Shown here one piece after another: positions 28,855 through 37,875 of a stretch of DNA of 64,000 nucleotides; positions within the stretch are counted from its first letter, which is position 1; every line of letters begins with the position of its first letter. The notes under the pieces are model-generated. The model had not been told where the DNA came from. It saw only the letters and a list, made by a program, of their open reading frames with translations, and did not search any database. Where the stretch lies: assembly GCF_001428435.1 (NCBI RefSeq), contig NZ_LMSO01000009.1, positions 330,086-394,085 on the forward strand. Reading direction: 5' to 3'. A program made the position numbers and the translations under genes. The stretch is from Arthrobacter sp. Soil782 (lineage in GTDB: Bacteria > Actinomycetota > Actinomycetes > Actinomycetales > Micrococcaceae).

Positions 28855-28868
28855 TTACACGCGTGTAA
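28855..28868. promoter_or_regulatory. 14-bp perfect palindrome between whiB and the TIGR03089 gene
   Basis: TTACACGCGTGTAA is exactly self-complementary. It lies 114 nt before the whiB start and 139 nt before the TIGR03089 start, so it could be an operator for either. No -10/-35 pair is obvious around it. The binding factor is unknown. Confidence 0.55.
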
Positions 28869-29007
28869 GTAGCATCGAGTCAAGCGGCGAAGGGAATCTT
28901 ATAGAGTGAATTTCCCAAATGGCGGGCACGCCACGCGAAGCGCACCTCACAATTGTGCAACTGAACCCGCAGGTCAGCACGCTTACCCAATGAAAGGCAG
29001 GCACCCA

Positions 29008-29766
29008 GTGGCACCACTGAAGTCCGTTGCAGAATTATGTGAGTCCCTCCGGTCCGCGTCCGGAGCACCCCGGCTCATTTGGTACGGGCCCGGCTCCGAA
29101 CGGGTGGAACTCTCCGGCAGGGTGCTCGAAAACTGGGTTGCGAAGACATCCAACATGCTGGTGGAGGAGCTCGACGCGGTCGCGGGCACCGTCGTCGCGG
29201 TTGGAATGCCGCCGCACTGGAAGAGCCTTGTGTGGGCGCTGGCAAGCTGGCAGGTCGGTGCGGTGACAGTGCTCCGCGACGAGACGGTGCGCAACGAAGG
29301 GACAGCGCCCGGCGACGGTGCCCCGGTAGATGTTCGGCTCACCATGGATGCCGCGCCGGAAGCGCCCGTTGGGCGGGGAGGGGGCCGCGAGGATGAGCTG
29401 CTCGTGCTGGTGGCGCCGGGCGCACTGGACATGCGCTGGCCCGGAACGCTTCCCAGCGGTGCCGTGGACTACGCAGCGACCGTCCGCGCGTTCGGCGATG
29501 TGTATCTCGAGGATCCCGCTGACAGCAGCGCCGAACTGATCCGGGCCGGCGGAAAGAGTTTCACGTTCAACGACCTGCTGGACGGAGCGGACCAGCCCGC
29601 AGAAGGCATCTGGCTGGTCCCGGCCTCCCTGCCCCTGCTGACCGTCCTGCCGGCTGCCGTCCGTATCTGGGCGGCCGGTGGAACCGTGGTGCTGGTGCAC
29701 CCGGAGGTCGAGGTGACCGACCGCCTGATGGAGGGTGAACGCGTTACTGCTCGGTTGGCTGTTTAG
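29008..29766 (+). CDS. TIGR03089 family protein (acyl-adenylate-like fold)
   Basis: The 252-residue protein resembles the N-terminal part of AMP-binding enzymes: RLIWYGPGSERVELSGRVL, NWVAKTSNMLVEEL and VAVGMPPHWKSLVWALASW. It lacks the adenylate motifs and the C-terminal domain, so it is a family of unknown, probably non-catalytic, role. The GTG at 29008 is chosen because AGGCAGG lies just upstream; an ATG at 28990 has no such site. From memory the homologue in mycobacteria (Rv3268) sits next to an LCP gene, which in this window lies about 2.7 kb downstream. The 3' end overlaps gtrA tail to tail by 23 bp. Confidence 0.84.
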   Translation: MAPLKSVAELCESLRSASGAPRLIWYGPGSERVELSGRVLENWVAKTSNMLVEELDAVAGTVVAVGMPPHWKSLVWALASWQVGAVTVLRDETVRNEGTAPGDGAPVDVRLTMDAAPEAPVGRGGGREDELLVLVAPGALDMRWPGTLPSGAVDYAATVRAFGDVYLEDPADSSAELIRAGGKSFTFNDLLDGADQPAEGIWLVPASLPLLTVLPAAVRIWAAGGTVVLVHPEVEVTDRLMEGERVTARLAV

Positions 29767-30448
29767 CTGACGGATGCACCACTGACTGGTTCGCCGGAGG
29801 GTATGCCACCGACTGGGGTGACTGGTGTGACTGGTGCGCCGGAGGGTGCGCCATCGGCTGGGGCGACGGGTGGGCTGATGCGGCGTCGGCCGGAACCGGA
29901 CCGGTGGCTACCGGCACGGATGATCCGGCGCCGGCACCTGCACCGGCAGTTGCACGGGAGCGGGGGTGGATCAGCTCATGGTCATGAGCGAACGCAGGCT
30001 CCGCATCGAGTTCCTCGTTGAAGACCCAGAAGCGGTAGGCAACAAAACGAACGGCCGTTGCCAGCACCGTACCCACAATTCCTGCGACAAACAGCCCCGT
30101 GCGGTCGGAGATGTCGAGCGGGTACTTGGCGAGCCACACAAAGCCGGCCGCGATGCCCAGGCCAATCGCATTGATCAGCAGGAACATCATCAGTTCGCGC
30201 AGGACGTTGGCCTGGCGGCGGTGGCGGAAGGTCCAGTATCGGTTGGCAATCCAGGCGAACACCGTGGCAATAGCTGCGGACACCACTTGGGCCTTGACCT
30301 CGCTGTCCTCCATCGGACCGTGGATCAGGATCCAGAACAGTCCCTTGTCTATGACAAACGCCACACCGCCCACGGCACCGAACTTGGCCAGCTCACGCCA
30401 GAAGAGAGACGCGAGGGCCCGGGTCCGGTCGACAACTGTGGTGATCAT
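29744..30448 (-). CDS. GtrA family membrane protein
   Basis: GtrA proteins have four membrane helices and are thought to flip polyprenyl-linked sugars. The first helix lies in KFGAVGGVAFVIDKGLFW with the family Asp. FAWIANRYWTFRHRR is the conserved loop after helix 2, and VRFVAYRFWVFNEE closes the domain. About 75 residues of low-complexity tail follow, rich in Ala/Gly then His-Pro-Gln. The ATG at 30448 (234 residues) has GGAGG very close upstream; an upstream in-frame extension of 19 residues is less likely. Supply of lipid-linked sugar could serve the protein mannosyltransferase or the large GT2 enzyme; that is inference. Confidence 0.85.
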   Translation of the reverse strand: MITTVVDRTRALASLFWRELAKFGAVGGVAFVIDKGLFWILIHGPMEDSEVKAQVVSAAIATVFAWIANRYWTFRHRRQANVLRELMMFLLINAIGLGIAAGFVWLAKYPLDISDRTGLFVAGIVGTVLATAVRFVAYRFWVFNEELDAEPAFAHDHELIHPRSRATAGAGAGAGSSVPVATGPVPADAASAHPSPQPMAHPPAHQSHQSPQSVAYPPANQSVVHPSAKQPTEQ

Positions 30449-30724
30449 GACCCTCCGGTCTCTAGGACATTTCGCCGTAGCAGGACCGCGCCGAAGCGAA
30501 GTCATTCAGCTGAGGCGCCGCAGGCGCAGCACCGAAGCTGTCCGCGTACGACGTTCCGGAGAACCCTACGCCTGCCTGGCGGACAAACTGAAAATCAGCA
30601 ACTGATGATCAGCACAACAACTGAGCGTCCATTTTACCGTTCAGGATTGGGACTTTCCTAGGAAGCGGCGGTTGCGAACTGGTCACATCCAAGGGACCCC
30701 GCCGGCAATAGGTACCCTGAAGGG
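30449..30724. other. gtrA-purK intergenic region
   Basis: 276 nt between divergent genes. It holds the purK -10 at its right end, a small TTCCTAGGAA palindrome (30655-30664), and GC-rich sequence with no open frame I would trust. Confidence 0.4.
30713..30718 (+). promoter_or_regulatory. -10 element of leaderless purK
   Basis: TACCCT, 6 nt, then GTG at 30725. A GAAGGGG run abuts the GTG but is too close to act as a Shine-Dalgarno. Confidence 0.5.
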
Positions 30725-31897
30725 GTGACTTTTCCCGTAATCGGCGTCGTGGGCGGCGGCCAGCTGGCGCGCATGATGGCTCCTCCCGCCGTCGAACTTG
30801 GCTTTGAACTTCGAGTGCTGGCGGAGGGTCCCGACGTTTCAGCGGTGGCCGCCGTGGCACATTCAGCAGTGGGAAACTACACGGACCTGGAGGATCTGAC
30901 CGCCTTCGCCAAGGGCGTGGACGTTCTCACCTTCGACCATGAGCACGTGCCGGAACGGCACCTCCGCGCCCTGGTGGATTCCGGAGTCAATGTCCAACCC
31001 CACCCCGACGCGCTGCGCCATGCCCAGGACAAGCTGGTCATGCGGGCGGCCGTGGACCGGCTGGGGCTGCCCAATCCCCGCTGGAGTGCGGTCTCTTCGG
31101 TAGAGGAACTGCGGAAATTCGGTGACGAAACAGGCTGGCCTGTGGTGTTGAAGACCCCGCGCGGCGGCTACGACGGCAAGGGCGTCCGGATCATAAATTC
31201 TTACGACGACGCCGCACAGGCAGCCGACTGGTTCACCGGTTCCGAACTGCTCGCCGAAGAAAAGGTGCCCTTCACTCGTGAGCTGTCAGCCCTGGTTGCC
31301 CGCTCGCCCCGTGGCGAGGCCCGCGCGTGGCCGGTGGTCCATTCAATCCAGGTCAACGGCGTCTGCGATGAAGTCATTGCTCCCGCACAGGACCTACCGG
31401 CAGGGCTGGCCCGCGCCGCCGCGGAAGCCGCCCTCCGCATCGCCGAGGAGCTCGGTGTCACCGGTGTCATGGCCGTGGAGATGTTCGAAGTTCCCGGCAG
31501 CAGCACCGGATTCCTCATCAATGAACTCGCCATGCGGCCCCACAACTCGGGTCATTGGACCATGGACGGAGCGGTGACCGGCCAGTTTGAACAGCATCTG
31601 CGCGCCGTTCTCAACCTTCCCCTCGGGGACACATCCCTTGCCTCGGGCGTTGTGGTGATGAAGAACATCCTCGGCGGAGACAACGCAGAGCTGTATAGTG
31701 CCTATCCGATGGCGTTGCAGGCAGAGCCCGCCGCCAAGATCCACACCTACGGCAAAAGCGTACGGCCGGGCCGGAAGATCGGCCATGTCAACGCCATTGC
31801 CCTACCCGGTGACACAACGGCACAGGTCAGGGAGCGCGCCGAGCGTGCCGCGGCAATCCTGCGGGACGGCCGCGATCCCCGGAAGGAAACATCGTGA
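30725..31897 (+). CDS. purK: N5-carboxyaminoimidazole ribonucleotide synthase
   Basis: An ATP-grasp enzyme of purine synthesis that makes N5-CAIR from AIR, ATP and bicarbonate; PurE then rearranges the product. The 390-residue protein opens with [44 protein letters not shown] (ATP-binding Lys and Gly loop) and [17 protein letters not shown] (metal-binding Glu/Asn) follow. The GTG at 30725 fits the leaderless spacing. purE overlaps its stop by 4 nt (GTGA), and the LCP gene follows purE in the same way. Confidence 0.96.
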   Translation: MTFPVIGVVGGGQLARMMAPPAVELGFELRVLAEGPDVSAVAAVAHSAVGNYTDLEDLTAFAKGVDVLTFDHEHVPERHLRALVDSGVNVQPHPDALRHAQDKLVMRAAVDRLGLPNPRWSAVSSVEELRKFGDETGWPVVLKTPRGGYDGKGVRIINSYDDAAQAADWFTGSELLAEEKVPFTRELSALVARSPRGEARAWPVVHSIQVNGVCDEVIAPAQDLPAGLARAAAEAALRIAEELGVTGVMAVEMFEVPGSSTGFLINELAMRPHNSGHWTMDGAVTGQFEQHLRAVLNLPLGDTSLASGVVVMKNILGGDNAELYSAYPMALQAEPAAKIHTYGKSVRPGRKIGHVNAIALPGDTTAQVRERAERAAAILRDGRDPRKETS

Positions 31898-32445
31898 ACA
31901 ACTCCCCCGCCGGCGCCCTCGTGGGCCTGGTTATGGGCTCCGACTCGGACTGGCCGGTCATGGAGGCTGCCGCTCTGGCGCTTGAGGAATTCGGCATCCC
32001 CTATGAGGCTGACGTCGTTTCCGCACACCGCATGCCAGAAGACATGGTCGCGTACGGGCGGGAGGCCGCAGGCCGCGGACTGCGGGTCATCATCGCCGGT
32101 GCCGGCGGCGCCGCCCACCTGCCCGGAATGCTGGCATCGCTCACCTCGCTGCCCGTCATCGGCGTTCCGGTGCCCCTCAAACACCTCGATGGAATGGATT
32201 CCCTTCTCTCCATCGTCCAGATGCCTGCAGGCATTCCGGTGGCTACCGTCTCCGTCGGCGGCGCGCGCAACGCAGGGCTCCTCGCCGTCCGTATCCTGGC
32301 CTCCGGTGAGGGGCAGCATGCTCAGGAGCTCTCCGGCAAGCTCACGAAGTTCGCGCAGGAGCTGCGGCAGACCGCCCTCGACAAGGGCGCGAAACTGCGC
32401 GAACGCACGGGGATGCGTACTGCCGGCAGCGAAGGCGGCGCATGA
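31894..32445 (+). CDS. purE: N5-carboxyaminoimidazole ribonucleotide mutase
   Basis: Converts N5-CAIR to CAIR in the de novo purine pathway. The 183-residue protein has the class I PurE pattern: [17 protein letters not shown] at the N-terminus, then [11 protein letters not shown] with the catalytic His. [34 protein letters not shown] and [20 protein letters not shown] complete the active site. The GTG at 31894 overlaps the purK stop, and the purE stop overlaps the ATG of the LCP gene, so all three are co-translated. Confidence 0.96.
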   Translation: MNNSPAGALVGLVMGSDSDWPVMEAAALALEEFGIPYEADVVSAHRMPEDMVAYGREAAGRGLRVIIAGAGGAAHLPGMLASLTSLPVIGVPVPLKHLDGMDSLLSIVQMPAGIPVATVSVGGARNAGLLAVRILASGEGQHAQELSGKLTKFAQELRQTALDKGAKLRERTGMRTAGSEGGA

Positions 32446-34052
32446 GCCGGGCGGTTCACGCCGGCCGGCCTTCCGAACGGACCATGCTCACCGATCCAGT
32501 GCGCTACCCGGAGTCGGCTCCGTCCGGCATCCGCACCAGGCGCGCGTTCCTGCTCCTGGCGCTCACGCTGCTGATCCCGGGCGCCGCCCAGGTGGTTGCC
32601 GGAGACCGCAGGCTCGGCCGACGGGCGCTCCGCGTCACTTTCACCGTGTGGCTCCTGGTGATTGCCGCCGTCGTTCTTGCGCTGGTTAACCGGCAGCTGG
32701 TGGTGAGCCTGCTCGCCAACGAGGTGTTCTCCCTGCTGCTGATTGCGGTGCTCGTGGCGCTGGCAGTCGGCTGGGCAGTGCTGTTCATCAACACCCTGCG
32801 GATCATCCGCCCGCCGCTGCTGGACCGAGGGATGCGCCCGGCCGTTGCGGCAACGCTCGCCGTGCTGATGATCGTGACCAGCGGCGGGCTCGGCTACGGC
32901 GCGTACCTGCTCAACGTCGGCCGCAACACGTTTGGAAATATTTTCCAGGCCGGCCCCGCCTTTGACCCGGTGGACGGACGCTACAACTTCCTCCTCATGG
33001 GCGGCGATGCCGGTGAGGACAGGCTGGGACGCCGCCCGGACAGCATTTCCGTGGTGAGCGTCGATGCTGACACCGGAGCCACCGTCACCTTCAGCATCCC
33101 CCGCGACTTCCAAAACGCGCCGTTCTCCGAGGACTCTCCGCTCTGGGAAGTCTGGCCGGACGGCTACAACTGCGGTAACGAGTGCATTATCAACAGTCTC
33201 TACCCGGTGGTTGCCCAGAACTACGCCGACCTGTATCCGGAGTCCCAGGACCCCGGCGCCGAAGCCATGATGGACGCGGCAAGCGGAATTCTCGGCATCG
33301 AGGTCCAGGCCTACATCCTCGTCGATATGGCAGGGTTTGAGCAGCTCATCGACGCGATGGGCGGTATCACGATCAACGCCGGCGGCTGGGTTCCCATCAC
33401 ATCCGAAGAGATCCCGGGCACCAGCCCCAAGCGGTACTACCCGCCGTCGGCCTGGATCGAGCCAGGCATCCAGACCCTCAACGGTTATGAAGCATTGTGG
33501 TATGCCCGCTCCCGCGAGTACGCCACCGACTACGCGCGAATCCAGCGCCAACAGTGTGTCCAGGCGGCGATGATCGCCCAGCTTGATCCCGCAACCGTGC
33601 TGACCCGTTTCCAGGACATCGCCGCCGCCGGTACGCAAATTGTCGAGACCGACCTCCCGCGTGACCAGCTGGGCAGCTTCATAGACCTGGCGATCAAGGC
33701 GAAGAATCACGACGTCGGCCGCCTCACCATCGGCGCGCCGGACTTCGGTGACGCGGGCGACCTGTTCTCGACCTACCCGGATATCCCGCTGGTTCATGAG
33801 CGGGTGCAGGAGACGCTGGAGGCTGCGTCCGGAGAGGCTTCCGCCGCAGCGCTCGGGGAACTCACGGTGGATCGCGCTGGGCTGGTTGAGGCTCTGCCGG
33901 TGCATGCGTCCACGACTCTGCCGGGGCAGCTGCCGGCTCAGAACGTCACCGGCGAGATCACCGTCGACTACCTTCATCAGCTCGCGGTGAATCAGGATTG
34001 GACCACGCTCGAATCTCTCTTGGCCGATAACGGGGAATGCACCCCCGCCTAA
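32442..34052 (+). CDS. LytR-CpsA-Psr (LCP) family wall-polymer ligase
   Basis: LCP enzymes transfer lipid-linked glycopolymers to peptidoglycan. The 536-residue protein has a cytosolic lead with [18 protein letters not shown], then about three to four hydrophobic segments before residue 165. The LCP domain spans about 180-430: [47 protein letters not shown] and [18 protein letters not shown] carry the conserved Asp/Arg residues. Several helices before the LCP domain are more than the single helix of most LytR proteins. The ATG overlaps the purE stop. manA follows after 15 nt, linking sugar-phosphate supply with polymer attachment. Confidence 0.91.
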   Translation: MSRAVHAGRPSERTMLTDPVRYPESAPSGIRTRRAFLLLALTLLIPGAAQVVAGDRRLGRRALRVTFTVWLLVIAAVVLALVNRQLVVSLLANEVFSLLLIAVLVALAVGWAVLFINTLRIIRPPLLDRGMRPAVAATLAVLMIVTSGGLGYGAYLLNVGRNTFGNIFQAGPAFDPVDGRYNFLLMGGDAGEDRLGRRPDSISVVSVDADTGATVTFSIPRDFQNAPFSEDSPLWEVWPDGYNCGNECIINSLYPVVAQNYADLYPESQDPGAEAMMDAASGILGIEVQAYILVDMAGFEQLIDAMGGITINAGGWVPITSEEIPGTSPKRYYPPSAWIEPGIQTLNGYEALWYARSREYATDYARIQRQQCVQAAMIAQLDPATVLTRFQDIAAAGTQIVETDLPRDQLGSFIDLAIKAKNHDVGRLTIGAPDFGDAGDLFSTYPDIPLVHERVQETLEAASGEASAAALGELTVDRAGLVEALPVHASTTLPGQLPAQNVTGEITVDYLHQLAVNQDWTTLESLLADNGECTPA

Positions 34053-34067
34053 GGAACGGATATCCCG

Positions 34068-35426
34068 ATGTACCAGCTGGACAACCCGTTGCGTCCCTAC
34101 ACCTGGGGATCCACCACGGCCATTGCGGAACTACTCGGTCGCACACCATCCGGCGGCCCTGAGGCCGAGCTGTGGATCGGCGCCCACCCTGACTCGCCCT
34201 CCACAGTGCTGGGACATGGGGACACTGGTACCTCGCTGGACGCGCTGATCGATTCCGACCCTGACCGCACCCTCGGCGCTCCGACGCGTAAGGCGTTCGG
34301 TGACCGGCTGCCGTTCCTGATGAAGGTGCTCGCCGCGGCGGCGCCGCTCTCGCTGCAGGTTCACCCCAGTCCGGAGCAGGCGCAGGAGGGGTTCACCCGG
34401 GAGAACGCCGCCGCGGTTCCGCAGGACGCGCCGCACCGGAACTACCGCGACGCGTTCTCCAAGCCCGAACTGATCTTCGCGCTCACCGACTTCGATGCGC
34501 TGTGCGGATTCCGTGCGCCGTCCGAAGCTGCGCGGATCTTCACGGGTCTCGTGGACCTGCTCGAGCAGCAGCAGGGCTCGGCGCCTGCCATTCTGGGCTC
34601 CGTCGTCGCCGACCTCGGCATCCCGGATGAATCGGCAGCACTGCTCGAAGCCTTCACACGGCTCCTGACCGGCGGTGCGGAGACACGGACGGCCGTTGAG
34701 CGAGTGGTCGAGGCGTTGGACAAGGGACTTCCGGACTCCGCGGACCCGCTTGTGGCTGCAGCGGCCGCAACCGTCCTGCAGCTCAACGGACACCACGAGA
34801 GCGATCCGGGCGTGTTGGTTGCACTCCTCCTCAACAGGGTTACCCTGCAGCCCGGTCAGGCGCTCTACCTACCGGCGGGAAACGTGCACGCGTACCTGGA
34901 AGGCCTCGGTATTGAAGTGATGGCGTCCTCGGACAACGTCCTGCGCGGCGGATTGACCACCAAACACGTTGATACCGGCGAGCTGCTGAAGACCGTCGAG
35001 TTTGCGCCGCTCGCGCTGCCACTGCTTGACCCGGAATCCACCCCGCTGGGACAGGAGCTGTACTGCCCACCGTTTGACGAGTTTCAGCTACAGCGCCTTG
35101 AACTTCCCGTTTCCTTCGGGGATGACGCCGCATCAGCCGACATCCCGATCGCTCAGAACGGACCCACGGTGGTGCTGGTGGTGTCCGGAACGGTTGTGCT
35201 CGACTCCCCCAAGGGCGACCTCATCCTGCACCGCGGACAGAGCGCCTTCATCCCTGCCAACGAGTCGCCGGTGATGGCACGCCTCGCGTCGGACAACACG
35301 GATACTACAGACGACGACGGCGACAGCACCGCCGTCGCCTTCGCCGTCACCGTGGGTGCCGCCGGAGATTCTAACCCTGGCGGGTTGGGGCCTGTCCGCG
35401 GCGGCCGCGAAGAGACTCAGCCTTAG
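34068..35426 (+). CDS. manA: Mannose-6-phosphate isomerase, class I
   Basis: Interconverts fructose 6-phosphate and mannose 6-phosphate, the entry to GDP-mannose and mannosylated wall components. The 452-residue protein shows PLRPYTWGSTTAIAELLG, ELWIGAHPDSPS, FLMKVLAAAAPLSLQVHPS (zinc-binding Gln/His), KPELIFALTDFDALCGFR (zinc-binding Glu) and LYLPAGNVHAYLEGLGIE (zinc-binding His). SDNVLRGGLTTKHVD is the C-terminal cupin signature. The ATG at 34068 has AAGGA upstream. It ends inside the convergent FemAB-like gene, a 56-bp overlap of coding ends. In many actinobacteria manA lies nearer ahcY. Confidence 0.95.
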   Translation: MYQLDNPLRPYTWGSTTAIAELLGRTPSGGPEAELWIGAHPDSPSTVLGHGDTGTSLDALIDSDPDRTLGAPTRKAFGDRLPFLMKVLAAAAPLSLQVHPSPEQAQEGFTRENAAAVPQDAPHRNYRDAFSKPELIFALTDFDALCGFRAPSEAARIFTGLVDLLEQQQGSAPAILGSVVADLGIPDESAALLEAFTRLLTGGAETRTAVERVVEALDKGLPDSADPLVAAAAATVLQLNGHHESDPGVLVALLLNRVTLQPGQALYLPAGNVHAYLEGLGIEVMASSDNVLRGGLTTKHVDTGELLKTVEFAPLALPLLDPESTPLGQELYCPPFDEFQLQRLELPVSFGDDAASADIPIAQNGPTVVLVVSGTVVLDSPKGDLILHRGQSAFIPANESPVMARLASDNTDTTDDDGDSTAVAFAVTVGAAGDSNPGGLGPVRGGREETQP

Positions 35427-36483
35427 CCCTGAGGGCCGGCAGGACTTTCGTCTTCAGTGCGGGCAGGGCTTTGTCCCTCAGTGCGCCCACGGCGCCGCGT
35501 GATGCGGAGATTCCCCTGCGCGCCAGCGGCATTGCCGTCGCGTATGCCGGGTAAAGCGGCGACAGCGGCTTGTCCCAGGTGCCCAGCAGCAGGTTCTCGT
35601 GCTTGGCCCAGCCCATCTTGAACTTCGACACGCCGTCATTCAGGAGGCCATTGAAGTCGTAGCGCTCAACGCCGCGCTCCTTCATCTCCCGGATAGCGAG
35701 CCATTTGAGGGCGTAGTTGGCGCGGAGCCGCTCGCCCTCCTCCGTCATGCCGCCATACAGTTCAAAGGCCGTGTGTTCGCTGACGGAGAGCCAGAGGAAC
35801 GCCACCATGGTGCTCCCCTGGAAGGCTGCATACACGGGAGAAGCCGACCCGAGGTTTTTGTGGATGTCGAGGTAGTAGCGGTCCTCGTGGATGCCAAAAC
35901 CGGCACGCTCCGCCGTTTCCCTGTAGACCTTGAGGCAGTCGGCGATCTCCTCCCGGGTGACCTCGCGAAATTCCAGTTCTTCCCGAGCGGACTTGCGGAT
36001 GTACTGGCGGTGCTTTTTCGACATCTCGGCCAGCAGTTCGTCCTCGGTGCGCAACAGGTCGAGGATGAGCGTACGCGGGATGAGGATGGTGTTCTCGGTG
36101 GCACGGAAGCCTGCAGCCCGAACTGCTTCGGCAAAGCCCGATTCCGCATCCCAGTCAGGCTCGATGCTGAGTACGGTCCCGGCGTAAGCGTCCCTGGCGT
36201 AGTTACCGAGCGCTTCGAGGACTTCCTGTGCGTCCCCGGCCTGGCACACCGGCCCTCGCGGAATGTAGACGAGGGCGCGGAACGGCAGGGGCAGCCGTCG
36301 GATCAGCACCTGGGCACACGCGATGGTCTCACCGTCCCTGTTCAGCAGGAGCCGATCGGTCCGCCAGCCGTGGTCGGCCTTCGTCTGCCCCCACCCCCAA
36401 AGCTGCTGCGGGTGACCATTCAGGCGGTTGACCGCTGCGTCCCATTCGGGCGCGTTCCAACACGGAGCAATGACGAGGTTCAT
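35371..36483 (-). CDS. FemAB/FemX-like aminoacyltransferase (lipid II peptide bridge family)
   Basis: The protein has two GNAT-like domains of the FemAB superfamily: WGWGQTKADHGW and YIPRGPVCQAGD in the first, then KKHRQYIRKSAREE, HKNLGSASPVYAAF, FELYGGMTEEGERLRANY and YDFNGLLNDGVSKFKMGWA in the second. This is the usual layout for enzymes that add bridge amino acids to the peptidoglycan stem from aminoacyl-tRNA. The ATG at 36483 gives 370 residues and starts right before the domain; TAGGCT ends 7 nt upstream. The C-terminal tail is Lys/Arg-rich and its last 18 codons overlap the end of manA. The amino acid used cannot be read from the sequence. Confidence 0.85.
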   Translation of the reverse strand: MNLVIAPCWNAPEWDAAVNRLNGHPQQLWGWGQTKADHGWRTDRLLLNRDGETIACAQVLIRRLPLPFRALVYIPRGPVCQAGDAQEVLEALGNYARDAYAGTVLSIEPDWDAESGFAEAVRAAGFRATENTILIPRTLILDLLRTEDELLAEMSKKHRQYIRKSAREELEFREVTREEIADCLKVYRETAERAGFGIHEDRYYLDIHKNLGSASPVYAAFQGSTMVAFLWLSVSEHTAFELYGGMTEEGERLRANYALKWLAIREMKERGVERYDFNGLLNDGVSKFKMGWAKHENLLLGTWDKPLSPLYPAYATAMPLARRGISASRGAVGALRDKALPALKTKVLPALRAKAESLRGRRGQAPTRQG

Positions 36484-36490
36484 GATGCCA

Positions 36491-36496
36491 AGCCTA
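36491..36496 (-). promoter_or_regulatory. -10 element of the FemAB-like gene
   Basis: TAGGCT on the minus strand, 7 nt before the ATG at 36483, with no clear Shine-Dalgarno. Confidence 0.4.
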
Positions 36497-36544
36497 TCGG
36501 CAGGGTCCCAATGCGAGCGCAGCGAGCCGACGATCTCCACCCGC

Positions 36545-36621
36545 GATAGCTTTCTCGTCTCGGGATAGCACTTGAGCCACCGGATAGCGGTTAACCCCTC
36601 TCGTATGGCAAGTCTGCTATC
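36545..36621. repeat. 77-bp array of a 19-bp GATAGC repeat (left copy)
   Basis: GATAGC at 36545, 36564 and 36583, exactly 19 bp apart, then its complement GCTATC at 36616-36621 in the same 19-bp phase. The array begins with GATAGC and ends with GCTATC. It overlaps the stop codon of the AbiEi-like gene. By hand alignment it matches the right-hand array at 51 of 77 positions with no gaps. Confidence 0.8.
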
Positions 36622-37576
36622 AGAAGTCGAGCGGCGTCGCGTTCTGCGGCACGCCGGCCGCCCGCAGGCACCTCTCCAACGCCGCTGGGGAGACCGCAGT
36701 CTTCCAGAGCCAGCGCACTACGTGACGGCCTGTGCTGCGGATGCGGTCTTCCCGGATCTTCTCGTCGATGACCACCTGAGACGCGGTTCGGCCCTGGAGG
36801 TACTCGGGTTTGAGGTACTTGGTAAGGCCGTCGAACTCCCCGACGATACCGGCAGCCTTCCAATAGAAGTCCACAGTTGCGGCATGGCCATCGGAATCGT
36901 GAACCTCGTATTGCAGTTCAGGCGCCTCGAAACCGCGGGCCGCCATGTGAACCCTGCTCAGAGACTCACCGGGCAGCATCGCGAGGCCGTCGGCGAAATC
37001 GAGCACCTGCGTGGCTTTTCGTCGGGCACGAGCAGTGGGCAAGGCCTCTATATAGGTTGCGACTTCGGGCTTGCCGACGCGGTTGGCACGGCGCTCGACC
37101 GGAAGCCGCACCGCATTCAACGCCCTGTCCATCACTGCGACGCCCCAGGGAAGGTCATAACGCAAGGCCAGCTCGACCGCCGTCTGGATCTTTCCCGTCA
37201 CAGTGAAGCCGCCAATCTGTATGCAGGGACCAACCGCAGGCCGGACGATGCGGCGAACACCGTTGCCGGTCCGCCTGCCGGAGCCCTGCGGGACAAGGGT
37301 GTCCACCATGGTCGGCGTTTCGGGTAGCGGCAAGCCCCACAGGAACGCGGCCGATTCCTCGGCGAAGAGCGGCGCGGTGTTTGACGTTCGAAGCACCGCC
37401 TGAAGAGTCAGCCGGTATTGCTGGTTGGCGTCCAAGGCCTTCCACTGAACGGCATCGACGTAGCAGCCCTGGCGGATGCGGACCAGGCTTCCGCGCCGAG
37501 CACCCCTGGCCAGCCGGCGCGGCCAGTCCTCATCAAGGGGACGGTCTGCTGCACTCTGGATTGCTGGAAGGTTCAC
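36620..37576 (-). CDS. AbiEi-like antitoxin-domain / DUF559 endonuclease-fold protein
   Basis: The N-terminal part resembles the winged-helix AbiEi antitoxin family: RRLARGARRGSLVRIRQGCY, then LFAEESAAFLWGLPLPE. The C-terminal part has the DUF559 (Vsr/PD-(D/E)xK) pattern: ATVDFYWKAAGIVGEFDG followed by VIDEKIREDRIRSTG and VVRWLW. From the GTG at 37576 it is 318 residues; a TTG at 37693 would add 39 unconserved residues, so the start is uncertain. No AbiEii toxin is adjacent, as is usual for these lone actinobacterial genes. Two 77-bp repeat arrays bracket it, one at its stop and one about 150 nt upstream. Function is unknown; defence or mobility are possible. Confidence 0.72.
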   Translation of the reverse strand: MNLPAIQSAADRPLDEDWPRRLARGARRGSLVRIRQGCYVDAVQWKALDANQQYRLTLQAVLRTSNTAPLFAEESAAFLWGLPLPETPTMVDTLVPQGSGRRTGNGVRRIVRPAVGPCIQIGGFTVTGKIQTAVELALRYDLPWGVAVMDRALNAVRLPVERRANRVGKPEVATYIEALPTARARRKATQVLDFADGLAMLPGESLSRVHMAARGFEAPELQYEVHDSDGHAATVDFYWKAAGIVGEFDGLTKYLKPEYLQGRTASQVVIDEKIREDRIRSTGRHVVRWLWKTAVSPAALERCLRAAGVPQNATPLDF

Positions 37577-37724
37577 ACCCCTTACCCTGCCGGGTGGGGC
37601 ATGAGCCGCGCCACGGCAGAGGCGGCACATGTGGATAACTGGCAGCCACAGAAAAGGCCACGCGACGAGCATAGGCCGGTCCAACGCCGTCAAGCTTTGT
37701 ACGTGACCACCGCGAGCGGACGGC

Positions 37725-37801
37725 GATAGCGTTCTTGCCGTCGGATAGCAGACCGGCCAGGCGATACGGGTTAACCGCTATCGCCTGGCCGAATCGCTAT
37801 C
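37725..37801. repeat. 77-bp array of a 19-bp GATAGC repeat (right copy)
   Basis: GATAGC at 37725 and 37744, GATACG at 37763, and complements GCTATC at 37777 and 37796, all on one 19-bp lattice. It begins with GATAGC and ends with GCTATC, as the left copy does. CGCGAGCGG lies on both sides (37711-37719 and 37801-37809). It is upstream of the AbiEi-like gene and downstream of glpX. Confidence 0.8.
37755..37790. repeat. 36-bp near-perfect palindrome inside the right array
   Basis: GGCCAGGCGATA pairs fully with TATCGCCTGGCC across a 12-nt centre that itself contains the palindrome GGTTAACC. Only two base pairs of 18 fail. It could form a strong hairpin or a two-fold protein site. Confidence 0.85.
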
Positions 37802-37875
37802 GCGAGCGGGACGCGAAGACTGTGCGGCAACGCCCGGCACCCCCGGGAGGAAAGTGCCAACCGGCTAACCGGAAC

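Noticed and set aside
32322-33977. 551-codon minus-strand frame opposite the LCP gene
   Set aside because: A shadow of a gene with all LCP motifs; His/Gln/Arg-rich composition with no recognisable family.
36545-36621. GATAGC array read as a small CRISPR
   Set aside because: The conserved part is only 6 bp, the unit is 19 bp, complements are mixed with direct copies, and no cas gene is present.
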